From: Saccharum officinarum
Lineage: Eukaryota > Streptophyta > Magnoliopsida > Poales > Poaceae
Assembly (NCBI GenBank): GCA_020631735.1
Contig: CM036168.1
Coordinates: forward strand, 103,808,036 to 103,872,035
Length of the DNA: 64,000 nucleotides
Direction of reading: 5' to 3'
Numbering within the stretch: the first letter of the stretch is position 1; every line of letters starts with the position of its first letter. Position numbers and translations under genes: made by a program. Below, in pieces: positions 54,388 through 64,000 of this stretch. The notes under the pieces were generated by a model. That model saw only the letters and a program-made list of their open reading frames with translations, did no database searches and had not been told where the DNA came from.

Positions 54388-54905
54388 ACCTCGCTAATCC
54401 CATGGGCCCAGACTAGCGGACCGGGCCAACAGTGTCCAGGTGATGAAACAAATCGACTGCTATGAGCGTGATTGGTAGAGTGCCTGCCGCGTGGCCTAGT
54501 TGGGTACATGAACTAGGTTCAGCTTCAGCAGAACCAGGCTTGAGGCTCCACATATGCAGCTCCCCAAGTAGCAGGCTGTTTAGCCAAGTTTCACTTGAGA
54601 TTTTTTATCGGACGACTGTATACAAATACTGATACGGGAATGCTAAACTGTGCCCGTGTGTTTTTTTTTGGTTTGTTGGCACATGAATTTGTGTCCGTTG
54701 GATCAAGAATCGACGGTTGTCCGCTCCCACTTGCCATGTGACTCTGAATTGTGGGGCCCACTCTGATTGATACTGTTTCGAATCGGGACTCGCGCCTGTC
54801 TTCTCCCCTTCGTCCTCTACCCTCCGACGCTCTCCTGGTGAGAGAGGCGATTCGACAAGCGACCTCGTCGCTCCGCGGCCTCCCCATCTCTGTGTGTCGC
54901 CCGCA
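54388..54905. other. Intergenic; C/T-rich stretch before the old LTR
   Basis: 54780-54900 is C/T-rich like a plant 5' leader (CTTCTCCCCTTCGTCCTCTA). It could be an upstream exon cut off from 56933 onward by the LTR insertion; not proven. Confidence 0.3.
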
Positions 54906-56932
54906 TGAAAGCCCTTGTTTGGTTTTGGATAATTGATGAAACTTAGAGACTAATCATTATGCTAAGTGTGTAAACATGAAATGATAAAAGTCCCATGCCA
55001 AGTGGTGAAGCCTAGATGATTATGGTGATGATGGTGATGACCACAATGTGATCAATGGCTTACTTGGAGAGGAGAAGAGGCAAAATCCTATGGAAATCAA
55101 GGCAAAGGTATTGCTAGGGTTTTGGTTTTGGTGACCAAGACATTATAGAGGGTGTGATCACATTTAGGATCGGTGGCCGTACTATTAAGAGGGAAAATTC
55201 CGGGGCTATTGATCACTTAATTGCCATTAGATGAGGATTCATTTGTATATGCATTTAGATCTAGTAGAGAGCTAACTTAACTCCTTCAAAATGATTACGA
55301 AAAATGTTAACACACATGCACATGGTGATGTACACTTGGTGGTGTTAGCACATTTGTGAAGGAGGTAGAGTTTGAGCAGTAGAGATGGGTTTGGGACCCT
55401 CTCTCTCTCGCCGAGCTTGCGAGGCGGGATTCAGCGTTTTTCGGGAAGTGAAAACGCTATTTTCTTAGCGACCGGACGCTAGGTCACGTCCGGTCAGCTC
55501 ATCCCGCGTGCAGAGAAGCAGGGCGCACATCAGCGCGTCCGGTCGGTCACGGGACCGGCGCGTCCGGTCGGTGTGACGTCAGCAGCGAGCGAAGCCGTGG
55601 AAGGCGTAGTGTTGACCGGACGCTGGGGTGCGTCCGATTGCGCCCCACCATACGCGTCCGGTCACGAAAAATCGTCTCTAGTAGCTTACTGGAAGTGACC
55701 GGACACTGTTCCTGTAGTGCCAGGTGCGAGGCAAAGGCGCGTCTGGTCGACTGCTTGGGAGCGTGAGCGCGCGCGTGGCCGGACGCAGGCCGCACGTCAG
55801 GTGTCTCACACCTGCGCGTCTGGTAGGTCTATGTCAGCGCGCAATACTGTTTCTTGACCATTACGATCTAACGGCACCTATTTGGATGAAGACGTGACGA
55901 AAATTGAGGAGGTCGTGGGGGAGTGACCGGACGCTGGACCGTGTTAGGTGCAAAGGCACCTGCGCGTCCGGTCAACACGATAGCAACAACAGCTTGTGCC
56001 CAACGGCTATTTCCTTTGGGGCTGCTTAAATATACTTGTTGGCCGGCTTGGGGAGGTCACTCTTGGATATTTTAATATCCTAACATCCTCTTGAGATGTG
56101 CATACTCCCTCTTACTCATCTCTCTTGCTTGATTGACAAATCAAAGTGAGATTGAGTTATCTCAAGTGCATTTGCTTGTGAGTTTGCATCTAGTTGGCAC
56201 TTGGGTGAGCATTGGCTGCGGGATTCTTGTTTTTCTTGGTGGTTGCCACCACCTAGACAGCTTGGAGGTAGCAGAGGAGTTGTGGCAAGGGTGGTGCTTG
56301 TTCTTGGCCACCTCCTAGTGATTTGTGAGAGGTGTTGTGCCCTCCCCGGTGGAGCTCCAAATGCAACTTTAGTAAATTGCTTATGCCATTGAGTTATCTC
56401 ACTTGTGGGTAGGTTCTTGTGGTGTCCATGAGTTAGACGAGGTTCGTGCTACACCTCTTAGCCGGCGAACCACCAAGTGTTGGTCGACACAACGGGGACT
56501 AACGTGCCGGCAAGCACGTGAACCTCAGAAGAAAAATCTTGTGTCCATCTTGTGTATGATTGGATTTCTCCCGGTGATGGGTCATCATATATTGTGATTG
56601 GTTCATCCCCTATACAACGGTATAAAGATCACATCCCCTCCATTTATATTTCGCAAACTAGTTGTAACAAACTCTTTAGTGTAATTAGTTTTGAGAGCTT
56701 GTATTCTCTTTGCTAATGTAGCTTGTCACTTAGTTGAGCTCTTTAGTGTAACTAGTTTTTGAGAGTTCATAGTGAATTAGCCATTTGTTGTATTAGTGAT
56801 CATAGTTATTAGAATTATTGTATAGGTGGCTTGCAACCCTTATAGAGCTAGAGCAAAATTGCATTTCACATTTGTTATACTAACCTTTTGCTCTAGTAAA
56901 TTTGTTATACTAGCCATGTGAGGACCCTTTCA
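54906..56932 (+). mobile_element. Diverged solo LTR of the SIRE family
   Basis: Starts TGAAAGCCCTTGTTTGGTTTTGG, as the SIRE-type LTR does in its sense direction. Shared blocks include ACACATGCACATGGTG, GGTGGTGTTAGCACATTTG and CCGAGCTTGCGAGGCGGGATTC, then a decayed CCGGACGC cluster (55470-55980). It ends about TTTCA at 56932, though the right edge is uncertain. No internal region follows, and no clear TSD remains (CCGCA against CCACC). Confidence 0.7.
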
Positions 56933-58842
56933 CCACCCCTCACCAATCGGTTGCTGGCTCGTCGTGCATCGCCCCGAGTTCTGGAGGTACTTGCTTTCGG
57001 CGCTTTTCTCCCTGGTGGATGGAGATTTGGGTGGGGGGTTTTGGGATGTAGCCGAGGGATTCGAGCATTTCTGTTTGGCATTGATGTGTAGGTCGGATTT
57101 GCGTTGGATTTGGGGGATTTTTGGGTTATGGCTGTGGATTTGGTTGGGGGCAGGGGAAGCTGCTGGGGGGGCGTGGCACATCGGTTGTGTTCGCAGGCAG
57201 GTAGATGGTCGTCCGCGGTCATGATTTGGGGGAGTGTGCTTGCTTTTCTCATTAGCTAGATTGTCGTCGTCTCGTCGGGGATTTGCCTTCCATGGGGTGC
57301 AGATGATGTCGTCTCGCCGGGGATTCCGCTGCAGATGGGGTGGGGATGATGTCAGGCGTGGGTTGAAATGCTTGGAGGGATGGTGCTTGGGTAGAGGAGT
57401 TGGAGTCCCGTGAGTTGCTCTAGAAGCTGCTCGGTGTCTAGGGGTACAGCTTGATGTCATCTACACTTGCTCTACGTTTCAATTTGTTCTGCATCTGTTT
57501 CCATGGCATATCAATTTGTTGGTTGTCCTTGATAGAACAAGATATAGGTGTTCTTGCTGGGATAACATACTAGCATGGATATATAGGTTACTTCGTAAGT
57601 TGATTTTTCAGGACATGTCAACATTTCAGTGATATATGGTGTAGTGAACTGAAATGCAGATTGTTTCTTAACTGAACTCCTGCTTCTGTCTCTAATTTGC
57701 ATTGAGCATGAGCTTGCATTTTTTTCCTGGTAAGTAAATTGCCTGCTGTTACTGGTAGGGGATAAGAGTTGTCATGCAGTAATAAAATCTATTGTTTACT
57801 AGTTGTATTAAACTGGAAGATTCAGACATGCAATCGTTATCCGGTGTTTTATATGTAGGTTAATGGTTCTATTAGCCTCTTTTTTAGTTTGAGTTTCATG
57901 GATGCTTCGTCCATTGATGGATTTGTAGCGTTAGGTTAGTTTCAGATCAATGGTTGAATGGTTAGTAATTGAGCCTTTTAGTTGTGCTTGCTGGAGCACG
58001 GTCGTCAGAGCAGTCATCTGTGTCTACTGCATCAGCTGCTTCTGGACATTGTACAGCACCTGTAGCTTCTGTACTTTTAGAGAATTTTTGCTGACCCTGT
58101 GAAGTTGAGATTCAGAGAGAATTCAGCATATTGTGCAGATTTAAAGCAAATGAAATGCTCAATTTTTTTAGTGCCTGTTTTCTGACGATCTGTTTTTGGT
58201 TTAGGATGGCAGTTCTGATCTACTCCCTCTCCATGTCTTGTTTTAGGTTCATGCTGATCTGTTTTTTTCAATTGTGTCGTCTGTTCCATGAGAATTTGAG
58301 AATCAGTTACTTAGTTATTGCTGCAAATTTGGACTGAATGTGCCGTTGCGTTTTCAGACTTTTCAGAGAATTGTTCTAATCGAATAAATTGTCATTCTCT
58401 AGCTGATAAGAAATTGTGTCCTGAACTCCTGATTGGGGTTCAGTAGAACATCCTTTAGGCTTTAGCTTGATTGCTTGAACCTATTAAGTTAGAAATTGTG
58501 TGCAACCTGCATGTTGGAAAGTGAGAACATGTCTATGCATATGTGTGCTTCTATTTCCTGTTGGAAAGCAATGCAACCAACTTAACCTGCCTGTTGTTTA
58601 TTTAATTGTCAATTCTTTGTTTGGACCTAATCACAGTATTGCATTGCTTTGCAATAGTTGTATCCTATAATTGCACATTTGAAAAAATAACATTGCAGAT
58701 TCTAACCATGTAACATAGCTATTGTTTGTATTTCATTCAGATATTTTTTTGGATATATTGATAGCCTTTGTGAGTTACTGAATGATAGGCGTGCATATTT
58801 TTTTAGAAAACACTAGTTGATTATTATTATTTTGTTATGTAG
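56933..58842. other. Non-coding, intron-like stretch
   Basis: GC-richer at 56935-57450, then AT-rich with T runs as in plant introns. A donor-like GGAG|GTACTTG at 56987 could pair with the acceptor TTATGTAG at 58842, making 57000-58842 a leader intron. Speculative. Confidence 0.3.
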
Positions 58843-58844
58843 CC

Positions 58845-59361
58845 ATGGATGATGATGAGTTTTGTTCTGATGTTGAGTCTGTAAATGGTGAGAGTGAGGA
58901 TGAGCTTACTATAAACTCTGAAGAAGACAACAACTCTGATTCATTGAATGATGGCGAGGTAATAAGTTTACTTGATTTTGTTTGTTTGTGCACCTGTGTA
59001 TTATAATATGATATATCTTGTTGCCTTTTAGGATCCAAAGTCCTCATATGACGATATTGATCCTGCTGTTCTTGTGAATGCTTTCAAGCATCTGAGAGGA
59101 GTATGTTCTGAAACTTTTTTGACTGAACTGTGCATTTCTATATGTTTTTTGGACTATTACTAACTATACCATAGTTATAGGAGTTGGACATCAGTGTGTC
59201 TCTCTTTTGTGCATATCAATAGTTTGAGCATGATATACTTTGCTGAATGTCTTCTATGTTGTAATGACACATGCTTTTCCCTCATTACTTGTTGGAATGT
59301 GATGTTGTTTCTGTGAGTGTCTGATTGACTTCTACAGCAGTTCTTGGAAAAGAAAGGCTGA
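58845..59361 (+). CDS. Possible short acidic protein, three exons
   Basis: ATG at 58845 after acceptor TTATGTAG. Exon A 58845-58958 encodes 38 residues (MDDDEFCSDVES...), with donor GAG|GTAATAAG. Exon B 59032-59100 (acceptor TGCCTTTTAG, donor GTATGTTC) adds 23 residues, with SYDDIDPAVLVNAFKHLRG. Exon C 59338-59361 (acceptor CTTCTACAG) adds seven and TGA. All are phase 0, 68 residues, strongly acidic at the start. No family recognised. It may be the remnant of a longer gene or part of a captured fragment. The matching phases are the main support. Confidence 0.35.
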
Positions 59362-59617
59362 CCAAGTCATCATCTTCAGGTCTGTAGTCTGTTAGCAATC
59401 CTTCCACCTTTTTGTTGACCTAGATGGTGTTGTAGTGGGCTCTAGAGGGTTTCATTCTAGTTTTCATGCAACTGAGCTGCCTTCGCTATGTTGCTTTGGT
59501 GGGTCAACTAATGTGGTATAATTCTATATGTTTACATTCTCCAAGTGGCGGCGGTGGTGGTGGATCCGCGTATCCGGCTCCAAGTAGACCTCTCCTCCTC
59601 CTCTTTGATCTTTGATC
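59362..59617. other. Intergenic, no gene seen
   Basis: Non-coding; continues into the tandem repeat. Confidence 0.4.
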
Positions 59618-59965
59618 TGTGATTGTGCTTCCATAGAAAAAAATTGTGATCTGTCCTTTCTTAGAAAAAAATATTTCTTGTGATATGTGATTGTGCTTCC
59701 ATAGAAAAAAATTGTGATCTGTCCTTCCATAGAAAAAAATTATTTCTTGTGATCTATGATTGTGCTTCCATAGAAAAAAATTGTCATCTGTCCTTCCATA
59801 GAAAAAAATTGTCTCTTGTGATCGGTGATTGTGCTTCCATAGAAAAAATGGTGATCTGTCCTTCCATAGAAAAAAAATATTTTTTTGTGATCTATGATTG
59901 TGCTTCCATAGAAAAAATTGTGATTTGTCCTTCCATAGAAAAAATTGTCTCTTGTGATTTGTGCT
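59618..59965. repeat. Tandem repeat, about five units of 65-70 bp
   Basis: Each unit has two similar halves: GTGATTGTGCTTCCATAGAAAAAA and TGATCTGTCCTTCCATAGAAAAAA. On the minus strand it yields a meaningless but open frame with FFLWKHNHRSQ repeats. Diverged single units recur at 61190-61490. Confidence 0.85.
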
Positions 59966-61179
59966 AACACATCTTGAATTTTGTTTATTGTGATTTGTGC
60001 TAACTACATGCAGTAACAAATGTCTTTTGTTCATTTGTAGGTTGCAGCTTTGCAACAAGCAGGACAAGTGAAAGACTTTGTAGCTAGGCCCTTCCTGATA
60101 TATTTTTTGCGAGGTGCATTTCTGCTTTGTGTTGAAAATTAGGATGAGACAACCATTAACTGTCAGTTTATTTTTCCACTCTGTATTCAGTACCATTTAG
60201 CAGTAGCAGTAGCAGCAGGGCTGCTTTTATCTGTCTGAGCTTGTCCACCTCTTATATTACAACCTCATTATAATGCTGTTGCTGATCGAGGTGGTGGCAT
60301 GTTTAGAACCGATCCAATGAAACCAGCAGGCGACCATGTGTTATTGTATCAGAGAGAAGCAGTTTTTTATGACAGTTTGTTGCAGCTCTGTTTTATTTTA
60401 CATTATTTGCAGAGAACTACGTATATAGGTCATCTAAAGAATTGCAAACTGGAATAATGTAAATTGCAAATATAAATAACTGCAATAGTAGTGTTGAGTA
60501 TATGCAATTTTTTCTTTTGATTGTTTTGATCTGATGCCTCTCCAGTTCTGACTAAAGTGGGTCTGTACATTTTAGTGTTGCATTTTCAACACCAATGTGA
60601 GTTTCTTCTTTCCCCGAGAACATTGTTAAGCATGTGATGTTTGGCTCTCATTGTGTATCATCAGTAGTCATGGTTGTCATGTGACCTTGGTTCTTTCTTT
60701 GACCGTCAGACATGAAGGAAGCTGCTGCCCCATAAGGATTAGCAGAGAGGTCAGTACTGCAAGATCTGGTGATATCTGATTGCCCAACCATCTAGTTTGT
60801 GCCTAATAATTTGGTGATATCTTGGGCTGGCCACAGATCTACGGTGGCGGTCACTGCCGGGCAGGGGCAGAGGACGCCCGTGCCATCCAGATATGCCAGG
60901 AGATCACCACACTCAAGCACCCCCAACGTCCTTCATCTTCACGTGGTCAGTGAGTTGCTCTCTCTCTCTGATTTAGTTTCCTTGATTTCTAGATGTTTCG
61001 AGTCAGTACCTAGTATCTTTGAAAGAACCAAATAGAAAGTGTCAATTATTTCTAGGACTCCTTGAATTCCTTCTTCCTCTTCCTTCAAAATGGTTGCAGA
61101 TAATCACATTAAGCACCGTAGATCGATCTTGATATACCAAGCTAGTAAGATGAAATCTGTGTTGGAATCTATTTTTTGC
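59966..61179. other. Intergenic, no gene seen
   Basis: AT-rich with several splice-like sites but no supported exon. The ORF at 60799-61035 shows no domain. Confidence 0.4.
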
Positions 61180-61495
61180 GATTTGTGCCAACACACTCCT
61201 CTTAATTGTCCTTGTCCTTTCACAGAAAAAATTATCTCTTGTGATCTATGCTAGAACATGTTAAATTCTGTATTTTGTGTTTTGTGGCAACACACACCTC
61301 TTATTTTTCATTGTCCTTTCATAGAAAAAATTGTCTCTTGTGATCTGTGCTAAAATATGTTGGAATATGTTATTTGTGATCTGTGTCAACACACACCTCT
61401 TATTTGTTCTTGTCCTTTCATAGAAAAAAAATTATCTCTTATGATTTGTGCCGACACACGCCTCATTTTTGTCCTTGTCCTTTCATAGAATTTTT
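61180..61495. repeat. Diverged copies of the CCTTTCATAGAAAAAATT repeat
   Basis: Four spaced units (near 61210, 61310, 61415, 61480) share TTGTCCTTTCATAGAAAAAATT and CTTGTGATCTGTGC with the 59618-59965 array, at ~100-bp spacing. This suggests an older amplification of the same sequence. Confidence 0.7.
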
Positions 61496-61774
61496 TAACT
61501 CCGCCTATGGAGGGCTACCTATGGTGTCCCACCGTAGCAGGTCCCAAGCCCTGATAAAAGCAGGAGGGTTGTAGTGATAGTGCCACTAGTAGCAATCCTT
61601 AAACAACTTTATTCTTAGCAGGTGTCAATGCGGGACCCATGGAGTACCTCGCAAGGAAGGGAGAAGATCTAGTTTGACTAGGATTCCTCCAATGTAATCC
61701 TAGTAATGTTGGTATCATGTATTCCTACCGGGACTCTACATTGTAAACCGACTAGGACTCTTGTCTCCTATACT

Positions 61775-61782
61775 ATATAAAG
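61775..61782 (+). promoter_or_regulatory. TATA box of decayed Gypsy LTR
   Basis: TATATAAA followed by GGAGGATAAGG, about 325 bp before the LTR end. Confidence 0.6.
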
Positions 61783-62107
61783 GAGGATAAGGCTCCCTAG
61801 ATTGGTAGAAAAAATGGATCTCATATAATAGGAACAGACCTCACGGTCTAGACGCACTACAACCATCTTTACCAATATAAAGAGAGGTCGTGGGCACCCC
61901 TATAACAAGAGACGAGATAACACAATCAATCCAATGCAAAGGCTAACGCCGACTAGACGTAATGTTATTATTCGATCACGATCGAGGGCCCGAACTAGTA
62001 TAAATCGACTGTCTCTGTGTTCACTGTCGAGTTCTAACATACACCGAAACATGAACAACTGTCCCGGGTACCCCGTGGTAGGCTATCGGTAGTCAAACAC
62101 CGACAGC

Positions 62108-62126
62108 TGGCGCGCCAGGTAGGGGC
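62108..62126 (+). other. Primer binding site of decayed Gypsy
   Basis: TGGCGCGCCAGGTAGGGGC, 2 bp after the LTR end, one base different from the Tat site at 5557-5575. It shows the two elements use the same primer tRNA. Confidence 0.85.
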
Positions 62127-62154
62127 TTGCGGCGTAATCACGATCAAGAGCTCT

Positions 62155-62355
62155 ATGGATTTTGACAACATGATCTTCTCGCTAGGATCGATCTTCATCT
62201 TCGGATCGTGGATTTGCAAGGCGGACAGTAAGGGCAACCTCCAGGGACATCTCGTTGAAGCTCCGAAGACCCACGAGGAAATCACTCTTCCGACGGGGTT
62301 AGCCGAAGATCTCGCTGAAAGATTCTCAGGCCTTACGGTGTTTGAATCGACTTAG
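62155..62355 (+). pseudogene. gag: Gag N-terminal remnant of decayed Gypsy
   Basis: 66 codons starting MDFDNMIFSLGS and stopping at TAG 62353-62355. It begins 28 nt after the primer site, as expected for gag. Downstream frames are broken repeatedly up to the gap. Confidence 0.55.
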
Positions 62356-63293
62356 GCTCCGGCGACAACCAGTCTCGACTTAATGTCCGGGTCGATTCCT
62401 CTTCGGGGTGCAATCCAAGTTCTTTTGGAGATGAACCAAGTTCTTTTCCAATTGGACTCCGGAACATAGCATCAACTCTACAAGAGATCAATTTGAATCT
62501 ACTTCAGGTTTCTTCCAGGAAGTTGAGTCATCTCCCAACCGGACTTAACAACATGGCGAAGGCGTATCAAGACTCGCTCTAAAGAGCAGCCGGTCCAATA
62601 CGGAGGCTACATCTAACCGGGACATAGGAAGGTCTTGTATTAACCGTAATGTTTCAAGACTGCCTAGTCCACTGGCTGGGTATTTTCCCTAGAATAGCAA
62701 CACTCTACTAGTTAAAGAAGCTACCACTCTACCCTACCAAGAAGGTGGTGCGTCCCACGATGTCGACGCTCCAACTAAAGTCATCAGCAACTCCAGCAGG
62801 GCAGGGTTGGTGCCAGCCCAAGAAGTCTTCATGATTCGGCGGCCACCACCGATGCCACCAACTGCCCGACGTCAGGTCTTTAGATGAATCAGAATCAAAC
62901 ATATCGTCTAACGCTCCTGAGTACGATGGCGAGTCTAAGGGCCAAAAACGAGCTAGAGAAAGAAGGAACATACTAAAAGAAGGTTGTAGACGCCGTGCTA
63001 GGCAACGAAAAGAAGCATGGGACACATACGAAGCAGAGCTAGCCGAATACAAAAAGAGAAAATCGAAGAGAGAAGCCGAAGAGAGGCGGGGTACTCGGCG
63101 ATATCTCCCGAGTACTTGATGATGACTTCTAGGACCTCGACGACAAGTTTAGAGTACCTGAGGGTAGATTCCGGGTACTCGATATCTCCTAGGTACTCGG
63201 CAACGACTTCCGAGTACCCGGCGAACCTCAAGCTAGCAGGCCATCTGATGGTTCCGTCTGAGAAGCAAGCAAGCAAACAAACAAATATGGAAG

Positions 63294-63393
63294 NNNNNNN
63301 NNNNNNNNNNNNNNNNNNNNNNNNNNNNNNNNNNNNNNNNNNNNNNNNNNNNNNNNNNNNNNNNNNNNNNNNNNNNNNNNNNNNNNNNNNNNN
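63294..63393. other. Assembly gap (100 N)
   Basis: Exactly 100 N, a conventional placeholder for a gap of unknown size. Sequence on the two sides should not be assumed adjacent. Confidence 0.99.
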
Positions 63394-63654
63394 AACACAT
63401 AGCATGCTAGTGAATACTAAACCAATAACTTCGTATGTGTATATTAATTTGTGACTTTGCTTATGTATATTCATGAATATTTAATCATATTATTCTAACT
63501 TAATTTTCTGGCTCTCCATCCGTATTTATTCGTTCCGTGCATCCGCATATCCCGATTCTATTTTCAAACCCGTATTTTCCGAACCCAATCCCGTTTTCGC
63601 CAAAAAAAATATAGAAATGAAAGTACAATAGGGTTTTTCCGTCCGTTTTCATCT

Positions 63655-63855
63655 CTAGTTATTTATGATGTTCACATAGTGTACATGTGATGTTCTATGA
63701 TGCATTCTTATGATGTTTATATAGTATATAATATAAGTGATGTTTAATGATATTTATGTAGTATACATGTCATGTTCTTTGATATATTGTTTGATGTTCA
63801 CATTATATACATGCGATGTTCTATTATGTATTTGTGATGTTCACGTAATAAGTTG
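63655..63855. repeat. Degenerate AT-rich tandem repeat
   Basis: Words such as TGATGTTCACATAGTGTACATG and GATGTTCTATGATG recur every ~55-60 bp, about three to four times, with many changes. The rest of 63394-64000 is AT-rich without a gene. Confidence 0.55.
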
Positions 63856-64000
63856 TTTTAGTAGTGTTTTTGTGATACTCTATGTGTTTTTTATCATGTT
63901 CCTGTTTATATGTTGTTTTGTATTATATTTTATTTTTGTTCCACTTATTTACAATCAATTATAATTTTCTTATTTATTTCACTCTTTCTTTGTGTATTTC

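Larger units (their letters stand above)
61600..63100 (+). mobile_element. Decayed Gypsy element, left part
   Basis: LTR right portion to 62105 (ends AACACCGACA; TATATAAA at 61775-61782), then a primer site and a gag remnant. The ending matches that of the Tat LTR at 5554. The LTR left end was not found and may be truncated. The gag region has short ORFs only (62155-62355, then an Arg/Lys-rich stretch near 62940-63060), so it is dead. Cut by the assembly gap. Confidence 0.75.

Noticed and set aside
59504..60196. 230-codon minus-strand ORF with FFLWKHNHRSQ repeats
   Set aside because: Produced by the AT-rich tandem repeat; no splice or start context and low complexity.
62998..63474. ORFs spanning the N run
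   Set aside because: The gap is of unknown length, so reading across it has no meaning.

Overview
This is plant nuclear DNA, most likely from a panicoid grass of the Andropogoneae (sorghum / sugarcane / Miscanthus type). The signs are GT-AG spliced genes, grass-type LTR retrotransposons of the Tat, SIRE/Maximus and Ale/Retrofit lineages, many ~250-bp MITEs, and a 100-N scaffold gap (63294-63393). The species is inferred from repeat style, not proven. No bacterial operons, CRISPR arrays or rRNA genes are present.

The left half (3641-33580) is one nest of four insertions, each bounded by a readable target-site duplication (TSD). A ~250-bp MITE was split by a ~4.7-kb element that looks like a solo LTR (TSD TAATT). 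That element was split by a Tat-lineage Ty3/Gypsy element (4444-29424, TSD GAACC, 1,111-bp LTRs with two differences). The Gypsy protease was split by a full-length SIRE-type Ty1/Copia element on the minus strand (8215-18454, TSD ACGGC, 1,898-bp LTRs with three differences). The Tat element carries a six-exon antisense gene downstream of pol, a 498-bp tandem duplication before its 3' LTR and a 50-bp repeat array in each LTR. Its gag, pol and antisense gene all carry frameshifts or stops although its LTRs are nearly identical.

From 33.6 to 40.9 kb lie more MITEs, a long foldback element and the second copy of a non-autonomous DNA transposon also found at about 2-3 kb. I see no gene there.

The gene island is 41-53.4 kb. 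(1) A two-pore K+ channel gene (TPK/KCO family, plus strand, 41075-48485) has a first coding exon broken by an intact Ale-type Copia element (41680-47248, identical 113-bp LTRs, TSD CTTAG). Removing the insert restores a 389-codon, two-exon reading frame. (2) A convergent four-exon gene (48895-50576, minus) encodes a 312-residue, probably plastid-targeted coiled-coil protein of unknown function. (3) A two-exon R2R3-MYB gene (52480-53391, minus) has a hAT-type MITE about 435 bp upstream of its start codon.

From 54.9 to 64 kb there is a diverged LTR of the SIRE family, a possible short spliced acidic ORF (58845-59361), tandem repeats, the left part of a decayed Gypsy element (LTR end, primer site, gag remnant), the gap and AT-rich sequence.
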